Assembly: GCA_003165615.1 (NCBI GenBank)
Contig: PLWR01000351.1
Coordinates: forward strand, 154-5,337
DNA: 5,184 bases
From: Acidobacteriota bacterium
GTDB taxonomy: Bacteria > Acidobacteriota > Terriglobia > UBA7540
Direction: 5' to 3'
Part shown: positions 1 to 5,184 of the stretch, piece after piece
Layout of the letters: each line of letters starts with the position of its first letter
Position numbering within the stretch: the stretch's first letter is position 1
Notes under the pieces: generated by a model
What the model was told of the DNA's origin: nothing
Seen by the model: only the letters and a program-made list of their open reading frames with translations
Database searches by the model: none
Program-made: the position numbers and the translations under genes

Positions 1-8
1 GGTGAGAA

Positions 9-127
9 CGCCTGTCGCGGTCCACCTTCTCCCCCGCGGAGAAGGAAACACATTCTTTTCCCGGGGCGCCCACGCGCCCCAAAAGACCATTTCCCTCTCC
101 GCGGGGGAGAGGGGGGACCGCAAGGCG
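9..127. repeat. Nested palindromic element (two ~40-bp inverted arms around a central hairpin)
   Basis: The left arm (9-48) and the reverse complement of the right arm (90-127) match almost base for base, differing by three substitutions and one 3-for-1 base change. Each arm is itself a hairpin. The left one pairs CCTTCTCC (25-32) with GGAGAAGG (38-45) around a 5-base loop. The right one pairs CCCTCTCC (93-100) with GGAGAGGG (106-113), also around a 5-base loop. The third base pair is T-A in the left hairpin and C-G in the right, so the pairing is kept although the bases changed. Between the arms, GGGGCGC (63-69) pairs with GCGCCCC (74-80), preceded by TTTT and followed by AAAA. No U-tract follows any stem on either strand, so this is not a canonical rho-independent terminator. 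The CCTCACC...CCCTCTCC look is typical of dispersed intergenic palindromes in many GC-rich bacteria. Membership of such a family is inferred, not tested. The element may extend left of the window. Confidence 0.8.
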
Positions 128-139
128 GTGGGTGAGGGG

Positions 140-499
140 TTACTTCCTTGCCTTCTCGACCGACGCCTGGATCGTCTCCAGCACTTTACGCACGAACTCG
201 TACGGGTGTTCCAGCACCATCGCGTTGGGAATGCGCAACAATCGAATGCCGAGTGTGCGCAAATAGTCTTCCTTGACGGCGTCTTTGCCCATCTGGTCGA
301 TTTGCGAATGAACGCCGCCATCAAGCTCAATGGCCAGTCGATGTTCAAAGCAGTAAAAATCGAGGACGCCTTTTTCCACACGGAACTGACGGCGAAATTT
401 CGCGCCCAGCCGACGGTCACGAAGCAGGCTCCACGCCGCTTTTTCCGCCTCAGTTGGGCTCTCTCGCAATTCGCGAACTCGCGCGGTGGGGATACGCAT
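140..499 (-). CDS. DUF559 domain protein, Vsr-like endonuclease fold
   Basis: This complete 119-residue protein matches the small DUF559 family, which is related to the very-short-patch-repair endonuclease Vsr and the PD-(D/E)XK nuclease fold. Visible family landmarks are an N-terminal helix with 'SPTEAEKAAW' (14-23), 'FRRQ' (35-38), 'LDFYC' with Asp47, the strand 'AIELDGGVH' (56-64, with Glu58, Asp60 and His64), and a C-terminal 'LGIRLLRIPN' (83-92) before a closing helix. Asp47 and the Glu58/Asp60 pair are the likely metal-binding acidic residues, by analogy with the fold. The length is normal for a stand-alone DUF559 protein, and there is no signal peptide or membrane segment. The ATG at 499 is the only sensible start: an in-frame TAG lies two codons upstream (503-505) and no early alternative start exists. 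There is no Shine-Dalgarno sequence, but a promoter is placed for a leaderless mRNA. The stop codon abuts a palindromic repeat. The substrate and role are unknown; DNA binding or cleavage is inferred from the fold. The family call is secure, the function is not. Confidence 0.9.
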   Translation of the reverse strand: MRIPTARVRELRESPTEAEKAAWSLLRDRRLGAKFRRQFRVEKGVLDFYCFEHRLAIELDGGVHSQIDQMGKDAVKEDYLRTLGIRLLRIPNAMVLEHPYEFVRKVLETIQASVEKARK

Positions 500-505
500 C
501 GGCTA

Positions 506-514
506 ATTATACCA
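506..514 (-). promoter_or_regulatory. Extended -10 promoter for a leaderless DUF559 transcript
   Basis: On the minus strand the bases read TGGTATAAT, a perfect extended -10 (TGnTATAAT). Six bases separate its last T from the ATG at 499, so the usual start point, 7 bases past the -10, falls on the A of the ATG. No -35 match is seen at 16-18 bases upstream, which extended -10 promoters tolerate. No ribosome binding site precedes the ATG. The prediction comes from sequence alone. Confidence 0.6.
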
Positions 515-518
515 GCGC

Positions 519-572
519 ATCTGCCTAACGGCGGGTGACCCGTGGGGTACCGAGAGGCAGATAAAGTCACCC
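519..572. repeat. Interleaved inverted repeats upstream of the DUF559 promoter
   Basis: ATCTGCCT (519-526) is an exact inverted copy of AGGCAGAT (555-562). GGGTGAC (533-539) is an exact inverted copy of GTCACCC (566-572). The two pairs interleave rather than nest, which is the topology of a pseudoknot if the stretch is transcribed. A small CGGG-TGA-CCCG hairpin (532-542) competes with the second pair. The block lies between the smc stop and the DUF559 -10 box, so it could act in the smc 3' UTR or as an operator. In a GC-rich spacer this size, such matches can also arise by chance. Confidence 0.35.
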
Positions 573-657
573 CCGGTTACAAATCACATTGACGATAAAC
601 GGCCTAACCACCGAAATGCGCGCGGCGTTGCCGGCCGATTGATATTGGGGTGGAACG

Positions 658-667
658 GCCCCGGGGC
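658..667. repeat. Perfect 10-bp palindrome just after the smc stop
   Basis: GCCCCGGGGC is self-complementary without a loop and lies 10 bases beyond the smc stop codon. It has no following T-tract on the minus strand, so it does not meet the pattern of an intrinsic terminator. No better terminator for smc is visible in 500-677. Confidence 0.3.
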
Positions 668-677
668 GCGGCAGGTC

Positions 678-3600
678 TTACGCCGGCACGGCGACGGGAT
701 CGCGGACGAAGGCATCAAAGCGCACGGAGACGAGCCGGGAAACGCCCGGCTCTTCCATGGTGACGCCGTACATGACCTGCGCGATCTCCATGGTGCGCTT
801 GCTGTGCGTGATCAGGATGAACTGCGTGTGGCGGCTCATATGCTGGATCATGCGCGTGAACCGCTCCACGTTCGATTCGTCCAGCGGCGCGTCCACTTCA
901 TCGAGAACGCAGAAGGGGCTGGGGGTGTAACGGAAGATGGCGATGAGCAGGGCGAGCGCCACCAGGGCCTTCTCGCCGCCGGAAAGCAGCAGCACATTTT
1001 GAAGACGCTTTCCGGGCGGCTGCGCGACGAGATCGATTCCGCTGTCGCCGTCATTCTCATCGGCGAGGCGCATTTCCCCGACGCCGCCGCCAAACAGCAC
1101 GCGGAACGATTCCGCAAAATAAATGTTGATGGCCTTAAACGCCTCCAGAAATTGCTGGCGGGAGACCTGATCGATTTCACGGATGGCCTGCGCGGTGTCT
1201 TCAATGGAGGAGAGCAGGTCCTGGCGCTGGGTATCGAGGAACGTCAAACGTTCTTCCGCTTCCTGAAGTTCTTCCAGGGCCATCATGTTAACCGGTCCCA
1301 GATTTTCAATGCGCGTCTTCAGTTGACGCATTTCTTCTTCCGCCACCTGCAAGGCCTCGCCCGCCAGAACCGATTCGGGCGCGAGTTCCGCCAGCAGGGC
1401 GGCGGGGTCCGTGTTCAATTCATCGCGGCATTGCTGTGAGTGATGGGCATAATCGGATTCCGCGCGCGCCAGCGCCACCTCCGCCTCGGAGCGTTTTTGG
1501 CGCCGGGCCTCGAGTTCCGCCCGCGCGGCATCCACACGCGGGCCCAATGTATCGCGCTCGGCGCGGATGGTGCGGGATTCCTCCTCCAGGCCGTGCAGCT
1601 CAATTCGCGCCGCTTCCAGTTCGAGTTGAAGCTGTTGCAGGCGAAGCTGGTGGGCTTCGCTCTCTTGGGCCAGGCGCCCGCGCTCTTGCTGCCAAATTTC
1701 CGTCTGTTGAGCCAGCCGGGCAAGGCGGTTGTGAAAGTCTTGCGCCGCCGCCCGGAGCCGCGCTGCTTCCGCCTCGGCCGCGCGGGTTCTTTCTTCCAGA
1801 GCCCGGGCTGCGGATTGGGCGTCGGCGATATCCTGCGCCAACCGATCCAGGCCCGCGCGGAATTCACGCGCCAGTTGGGTGGCCTGATTGATGGCCTCTT
1901 CGCGTTGCACCTTGGCGGCGCGGGCGGTTTCCAGTTCGGCCCGCAGGGCGGCCTGGCGTTCCTCGGCGCGGGCGCGCTCGCTCCGTAGCACCGCGGCCTC
2001 CGCGAGGAGCGCATCGAGTTGCTGCCGCGTGCGATCGCAGGTCTCGCGCGTCTGCCGAAGCTTCTCGTCAGCCACCACGGCTTTTTTTTCGGCTTCCATT
2101 TGGCTGCTGGTGAGGGTCTTCAGTTGTTCGTCCAGCCGTTTCGCCAGGGCTTCGGCTTCCGCCAGAGCAGTTTCGCTGGCATGAATCTCAGTTTCCAATT
2201 CCGCCGTTCGCCGCTCCAGCTCGCGAAAGTCACGACGCAAGGCCAGCGGCCCGGCATTCGATCCTTTGCCGCCGGAAACCATGCGATGGTGGTAGTGCGC
2301 GCCGGCCGCCGTCAGGAAGTGGCAGTCCGGGTAAGCGCTCGCCAGGCGCTCGGCGGCGGCATCATCTTCCACCATGAAGGCGGTGGCGAGGGCGGGCAGC
2401 GCCAGATCGCCATTCAAACCCAACTTGGATTCGAAGCGCACCAACTCCCCAATCGCCGCCACCACCCCGGGCTCCGTGCGAACGGGGGAGTCAGTGTTGC
2501 CATGCGAATGCGCGCGGGAAGGCAGATGGGTGACGAAAAAGGTGGAGCGTCCCGTGCCTTCGCTCTGCAACAAGGCAATTCCCGCGCGCGCCTGGGCGTG
2601 TTGTTCCACCACCACGCACTCCAGCTCCTGCTTCAGAAATTCTTCCACCACTTCTTCGTAACCCGGTGAGACTTCCACAAAATCCGCCAGCAGCCCCATG
2701 GGTTTGAAGGGGTGCCCATCCACCGGGATCTCGCCGGAAAGCAGGTGACGCACGCTCTCCGTGCTGTAGGCGTGGCGCGCCAGTGATTGCTCCAGCGCTT
2801 CCTTGCGGGCCATACTGCCGGAATAATCACGGCGCAGAGCCTCAACCTTGGAGCGCAGCGAGACCTCTTCACTCCGCGCCTGTCCCAGGTCTCGCGTGGT
2901 TTGTGATACGGATTCCGCCAGCTCCGCCAGCGTGCTGGCATCGCGCTGATGTTCCGAGATGTAAGCCGCCAGCTCCGCCACGAGGCGCGAATGCTCCGCC
3001 TCGCAGCGAGCCTTTTCCGCGTCGACGCGCGCCGCCTGGCGCTCCACCGCCAGACCCGCCTCTTCCGCCTGCACAAGTTGATTGCGCAGCTCCGCCGCAT
3101 GGCTGACCACCGCCATCAGGGATTGGCGGCACGATTCCACGTCCTGTTCGGCGGCGCCGAGCTGGAAATTCAGGTCCTCCTGTTGCATGACAACCTGGGC
3201 CAGCGTGTCCTTGGCCGCGGCAAATTCCTGCTGGAGTATCTCCGCCTGCTGGGCGCGCTCGGACGTCTGCCGTTCGAGCGTGGCAAGCTGCGCCTGAAGC
3301 TCGGAGGATTCGCGCCCGGCTTCCTCCACGCGCGCTTCCAGATTTCCAGTCTGCTGCCTGACTTGTTCCAGGCGTGAGAGCAGGCGCTCGCGCTCCAGAC
3401 CGCCCTGGGACATGCGCTCGCGGCACAGCGTGAGCTGATCTTCCAGCGTTTCATACTGCTGCGTAGCGGTCTTCTGCTCGTGCTCCAGCGCTTCCAATTC
3501 CTGGGCCGCAGCCAGGCACGTTTCCTGCACCTGGGCCAGTTCCGCGCGCAGCCGCTGGAATTCAATCTCCAGCGCTTTCAGACGGGACGTCAGGACGGTC

Positions 3601-4448
3601 TTCAGGCGGCCGCGCAGTTCGTCGTGAAGTTCGCGGTAGCGCTTCGCCTTGGAGGCCTGGCGCTTCAGCGAGTTCACCTGCTTCACGACTTCTTCCAGAA
3701 TGTCAGCGATGCGCGAGAGGTTTTGCCGCGAGGATTCCAGCTTGGCTTCCGCCAGGCGCTTGCGGGTTTTGAATTTGGAAACTCCGGCGGCTTCTTCCAG
3801 GATCAGTCGGCGGTCAGAAGGTTTGGAGCTGAGGATTTGGCCGATGCGGCCTTGCTCAATGATGGCATAAGACTCCGGACCGAGGCCCGTCCCCATAAAA
3901 AGGTCTTGAATATCGCGCAGGCGGCAGATGTCGCCATTAATCAGATACTCGCTTTCACCTGACCGGAAGAGCCGCCGGGTGACGGTGATTTCGCCGGAAC
4001 GGGGTTGGAATCGACGCGGCCGGGCGTCCGCGCCGTGGCCGTTTCCGTTACCATTCCCGTGGCCGTTCCCATGGCCGTTTCCGTTGCCCGAAGTTTCCGG
4101 CTCGAAAGCCACGGGTTCTCCCGCAACAGACTCGATTACCGGGATGGTTTCAACTTCTTCCGGCAGCCCCGCCTCATCGTATTCCGGGTTCACCAGGGTC
4201 ATGCTGACTTCCGCCATTCCCGTGGGGGGGCGCGTGCCCGTGCCATTGAAAATCACGTCTGACATGCGCTCGCCGCGCAGCAGGCGCGCGCTCTGCTCCC
4301 CCAGCACCCAGGTGATGGCGTCGGAAATGTTGGACTTTCCGCAACCATTCGGTCCTACGACGGCCGCAACGCCATCGGCAAACTCCAGCCGCGACCGGTC
4401 CGCGAAGGATTTGAAGCCCAGCAATTCGAGTTTTTTCAGCTTGTACAA
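678..4448 (-). CDS. smc: Chromosome segregation protein SMC
   Basis: This complete 1256-residue SMC is an ATPase that with ScpA and ScpB forms the bacterial condensin that organises and helps separate chromosomes. The N-terminal head carries 'GFKSFAD' (11-17), Walker A GPNGCGKS (32-39), the conserved arginine in 'LLRGERM' (Arg58) and the Q-loop in 'IIEQGRIG' (Gln199). A coiled coil runs from about 235 to 570. The hinge spans about 575-735 ('MGLLADFVEV', 'GRSTFFVTHLP', 'VSGGKG'). The return coiled coil runs from about 736 to 1050. The C-terminal head carries the signature LLSGGEKAL (1154-1162), Walker B VLDEVDAPLD (1181-1190, catalytic Glu1184) and the switch His1215 in 'LITHSK'. All residues needed for ATP binding and hydrolysis are present. 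The start is TTG at 4446-4448, preceded by AGAGGG at good spacing and giving the family's usual 'MxKLKKLELLGFKSF' beginning. A stretch of about 50 extra residues sits at roughly 90-148, between two strands of the head, compared with Bacillus subtilis SMC. scpA and scpB are not in the window. Confidence 0.98.
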   Translation of the reverse strand: MYKLKKLELLGFKSFADRSRLEFADGVAAVVGPNGCGKSNISDAITWVLGEQSARLLRGERMSDVIFNGTGTRPPTGMAEVSMTLVNPEYDEAGLPEEVETIPVIESVAGEPVAFEPETSGNGNGHGNGHGNGNGNGHGADARPRRFQPRSGEITVTRRLFRSGESEYLINGDICRLRDIQDLFMGTGLGPESYAIIEQGRIGQILSSKPSDRRLILEEAAGVSKFKTRKRLAEAKLESSRQNLSRIADILEEVVKQVNSLKRQASKAKRYRELHDELRGRLKTVLTSRLKALEIEFQRLRAELAQVQETCLAAAQELEALEHEQKTATQQYETLEDQLTLCRERMSQGGLERERLLSRLEQVRQQTGNLEARVEEAGRESSELQAQLATLERQTSERAQQAEILQQEFAAAKDTLAQVVMQQEDLNFQLGAAEQDVESCRQSLMAVVSHAAELRNQLVQAEEAGLAVERQAARVDAEKARCEAEHSRLVAELAAYISEHQRDASTLAELAESVSQTTRDLGQARSEEVSLRSKVEALRRDYSGSMARKEALEQSLARHAYSTESVRHLLSGEIPVDGHPFKPMGLLADFVEVSPGYEEVVEEFLKQELECVVVEQHAQARAGIALLQSEGTGRSTFFVTHLPSRAHSHGNTDSPVRTEPGVVAAIGELVRFESKLGLNGDLALPALATAFMVEDDAAAERLASAYPDCHFLTAAGAHYHHRMVSGGKGSNAGPLALRRDFRELERRTAELETEIHASETALAEAEALAKRLDEQLKTLTSSQMEAEKKAVVADEKLRQTRETCDRTRQQLDALLAEAAVLRSERARAEERQAALRAELETARAAKVQREEAINQATQLAREFRAGLDRLAQDIADAQSAARALEERTRAAEAEAARLRAAAQDFHNRLARLAQQTEIWQQERGRLAQESEAHQLRLQQLQLELEAARIELHGLEEESRTIRAERDTLGPRVDAARAELEARRQKRSEAEVALARAESDYAHHSQQCRDELNTDPAALLAELAPESVLAGEALQVAEEEMRQLKTRIENLGPVNMMALEELQEAEERLTFLDTQRQDLLSSIEDTAQAIREIDQVSRQQFLEAFKAINIYFAESFRVLFGGGVGEMRLADENDGDSGIDLVAQPPGKRLQNVLLLSGGEKALVALALLIAIFRYTPSPFCVLDEVDAPLDESNVERFTRMIQHMSRHTQFILITHSKRTMEIAQVMYGVTMEEPGVSRLVSVRFDAFVRDPVAVPA
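4032..4088 (-). repeat. Gly-Asn/Gly-His coding repeat inside the SMC head
   Basis: A degenerate hexanucleotide repeat (GGN AAY or GGN CAY) encodes residues 121-139 of SMC as alternating glycine with asparagine or histidine (GNGNGH-like units). It follows an acidic stretch, about residues 90-118, and precedes a basic one (ARPRRFQPR). The reading frame is kept, and the flanking head strands 'AEVSMTLVNP' and 'GEITVTRRLF' are intact, so it is a surface loop expansion and not a disruption. Repeat slippage is a plausible origin. Confidence 0.85.
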
Positions 4449-4454
4449 ATTACA

Positions 4455-4460
4455 CCCTCT
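4455..4460 (-). promoter_or_regulatory. smc ribosome binding site deciding a TTG start
   Basis: On the minus strand AGAGGG ends 6 bases before the TTG at 4446-4448. It is the only purine-rich match near the conserved SMC N terminus. No ATG or GTG lies in frame close upstream, so this supports TTG as the start codon. Confidence 0.65.
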
Positions 4461-4547
4461 GAACCCAAAACCCGCCCACCTTGACGCTGTCCATCGGTTG
4501 GATGCGTGCTATTCGCCTGACGCAAGGGCCCCCGGCAAGTTCGAAGA

Positions 4548-4577
4548 ATAATTACCATATCGAGGGGCGCATGTAAA
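4548..4577 (-). promoter_or_regulatory. Candidate smc promoter
   Basis: On the minus strand TTTACA (4572-4577, five of six to the -35 consensus) is followed after 18 bases by AATTAT (4548-4553, four of six to the -10 consensus). This would give a 5' leader of roughly 90 bases before the TTG start. It is the best pair I found in the spacer, but the -10 is weak and the assignment is tentative. Confidence 0.3.
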
Positions 4578-4597
4578 GGGGAAAACCACAATATTTC

Positions 4598-4638
4598 GGG
4601 GTTTAGAGGAGGGATAACCCCTATATGTAGTAGGGTTT
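4598..4638. repeat. Two mutually exclusive small hairpins
   Basis: AACCCC (4616-4621) can pair leftward with GGGGTT (4598-4603). An overlapping segment (4616-4623) can instead pair rightward with TAGGGTT (4631-4637), with one bulged C. The two folds share the same central segment and so cannot coexist, as in attenuator-like leaders. They lie upstream of the candidate smc promoter, so they would be carried on a gcvPB readthrough transcript. Stems are short and no T-run follows on the minus strand. Confidence 0.3.
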
Positions 4639-4652
4639 ACTCTCCATGGGTT

Positions 4653-4799
4653 TCACCGAATGAGTACCCGTTCATGCCCGTAAGGATCGAACATCGATGA
4701 CCAGAACGACAGGATATGGGACTCAAGCGTGAGCTCATTACCAACAGAGTGATCGGCATGCTCATCTTTCCTCTTATCTTGTTTATCCAGCTTATCCAT
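4653..4799 (-). CDS. Possible 48-residue small protein after gcvPB
   Basis: An ATG lies 3 bases beyond the gcvPB stop and opens a 48-codon frame ending in TGA. The N-terminal part is very rich in Lys and Asp (MDKLDKQDKRKDEHADH), and the rest is mixed (ending FDPYGHERVLIR). I recognise no family. The spacing would allow translational coupling to gcvPB. Against it, the only purine-rich stretch (GGAAG) is about 17 bases from the ATG, inside gcvPB, and the codon choice is more AT-rich than in the neighbouring genes. It may well be a chance ORF in spacer sequence. Confidence 0.2.
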   Translation of the reverse strand: MDKLDKQDKRKDEHADHSVGNELTLESHILSFWSSMFDPYGHERVLIR

Positions 4800-4802
4800 G
4801 TT

Positions 4803-5184
4803 TTATGTCTGGGGCTTCCAGCGCAGGACGGGTTTGCGGGCGGCGGCGACTTCGTCGAGGCGGGTGACGCGCGTGGTGTAGGGGGCCTTCAGAACGAATT
4901 CCGGATCCTCTTCGACTTCCTCCGCGATGGCCTGTAGGGCGTCGATGAAGGCGTCCAACTCTTCCTTGCTGGCGCTTTCGGTGGGCTCAATCATCATCGC
5001 GCCCGGCACGATCAGCGGAAACGCCGTGGTGTACGGGTGGAATCCGTAGTCGATCAGGCGCTTGGCGATGTCCATGGTGCGCACGCCTTTTTCCGCCTGG
5101 CGACGGTCGGAGAAGACGCATTCGTGCATGCAGGGCTGGTCGTACGGCAGGTCATACACATCGCGCAACTGGGTGCGGATGTAG
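4803..5184 (-). CDS. gcvPB: Glycine dehydrogenase (decarboxylating) subunit 2, 3' end
   Basis: This is the C-terminal 126 codons of the PLP-dependent P-protein subunit that, with subunit 1, decarboxylates glycine and loads the aminomethyl group onto the lipoyl H-protein of the glycine cleavage system. Recognisable family blocks are '[14 protein letters not shown]' near the window edge, '[21 protein letters not shown]' (through 5028), '[13 protein letters not shown]' and the closing '[15 protein letters not shown]'. The coding frame continues through the right edge as Tyr-Ile-Arg-Thr-Gln before this block, so the gene is cut by the window; the TTG at 5168 is an internal leucine codon, not the start. 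The PLP lysine lies in the missing part. The stop is TAA at 4803-4805, followed by a long spacer before smc. A full subunit 2 is usually near 500 residues. A fused single-chain P-protein would end with similar motifs, but the closing 'KPVLRW' followed by a short tail is typical of the split form. Confidence 0.93.
   Translation of the reverse strand, partial: YIRTQLRDVYDLPYDQPCMHECVFSDRRQAEKGVRTMDIAKRLIDYGFHPYTTAFPLIVPGAMMIEPTESASKEELDAFIDALQAIAEEVEEDPEFVLKAPYTTRVTRLDEVAAARKPVLRWKPQT

Larger units (their letters stand above)
4449..4802. other. 354-bp spacer between gcvPB and smc
   Basis: No confident gene or RNA lies here. It is visibly more AT-rich than the flanking genes. It contains a candidate smc promoter, two mutually exclusive small hairpins and an unconfirmed 48-codon ORF, each listed separately. 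No intrinsic terminator for gcvPB is apparent, because no GC stem is followed by a T-run on the minus strand. The length suggests smc has its own promoter and does not depend on gcvPB transcription. Confidence 0.7.

Noticed and set aside
63..84. Central hairpin as a rho-independent terminator
   Set aside because: On both strands the stem is preceded by T's and followed by A's, the reverse of the required stem-then-U arrangement.
2..538. A 178-codon plus-strand ORF across the left end
   Set aside because: Its first part is a translation of the palindromic element and the rest is antisense to the DUF559 gene, which has clear family motifs on the other strand. It has no recognisable domain.
589..612. 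TTGACG as a plus-strand -35 box
   Set aside because: No -10-like hexamer lies at 16-18 bases downstream and no plus-strand gene follows.
4032..4088. Short regular repeats as a CRISPR array or iterons
   Set aside because: The units are degenerate hexamers in frame within smc, with no spacers, and are explained by a GN/GH coding repeat.
639..4262. Many long plus- and minus-strand ORFs overlapping smc
   Set aside because: All are out-of-frame or antisense shadows of the GC-rich smc coding sequence; none shows a domain, and smc itself is intact end to end.
4716..4937. Plus-strand ORF with a hydrophobic stretch resembling a signal peptide ([16 protein letters not shown])
   Set aside because: The hydrophobic run is the complement of a Lys/Asp-rich spacer stretch, and the remainder runs antisense into conserved gcvPB sequence.
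5166..5168. TTG as the start of a 121-residue protein
   Set aside because: The frame stays open to the window edge with family-typical residues (Tyr-Ile-Arg-Thr-Gln) before it, so this is an internal leucine codon of gcvPB.

Overview
The window comes from a GC-rich bacterial chromosome and carries three protein genes, all on the minus strand. In the direction of transcription they are the 3' end of gcvPB (glycine cleavage system P-protein, subunit 2), a complete smc gene (chromosome structural maintenance ATPase) and a small DUF559/Vsr-like endonuclease-fold gene. The style of the SMC (an 'IIEQGRIG' type Q-loop region and an Asn/Gly/His-rich low-complexity insert), the split P-protein and the GC content would fit Acidobacteriota or a related soil lineage. 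That placement is an inference from protein style, not a demonstrated one.

Layout from left to right. Positions 1-139 hold no gene but contain a nested palindromic element. Two arms of about 40 bp are near-perfect inverted copies of each other, each arm forms its own 8-bp hairpin, and a third GC hairpin lies at the centre. The element ends almost directly at the stop codon of the DUF559 gene (140-499). That gene appears to have a leaderless promoter: a perfect extended -10 box places the predicted transcript start on the A of the ATG. Between it and smc (500-677) there is no gene, but there are interleaved inverted repeats and a short GC palindrome. The smc gene fills 678-4448, starts at TTG, and has all the ATPase motifs, two long coiled-coil arms and a hinge. 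A 354-bp spacer (4449-4802) separates it from gcvPB. The spacer holds a candidate smc promoter, a pair of mutually exclusive small hairpins, and an unconfirmed 48-codon ORF beginning 3 bases after the gcvPB stop. The gcvPB 3' end fills 4803-5184 and runs off the window.

The genes do not form an obvious pathway: glycine catabolism, chromosome organisation and a probable DNA-acting accessory protein sit side by side. The 354-bp spacer makes independent transcription of smc likely. The most unusual part is the left end, where a Vsr-like nuclease-fold gene with its own leaderless promoter abuts a covarying nested palindrome of the dispersed-repeat type. I see no CRISPR array, tRNA, rRNA, insertion sequence or recognisable riboswitch. 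The many long ORFs on the plus strand are antisense shadows of smc.
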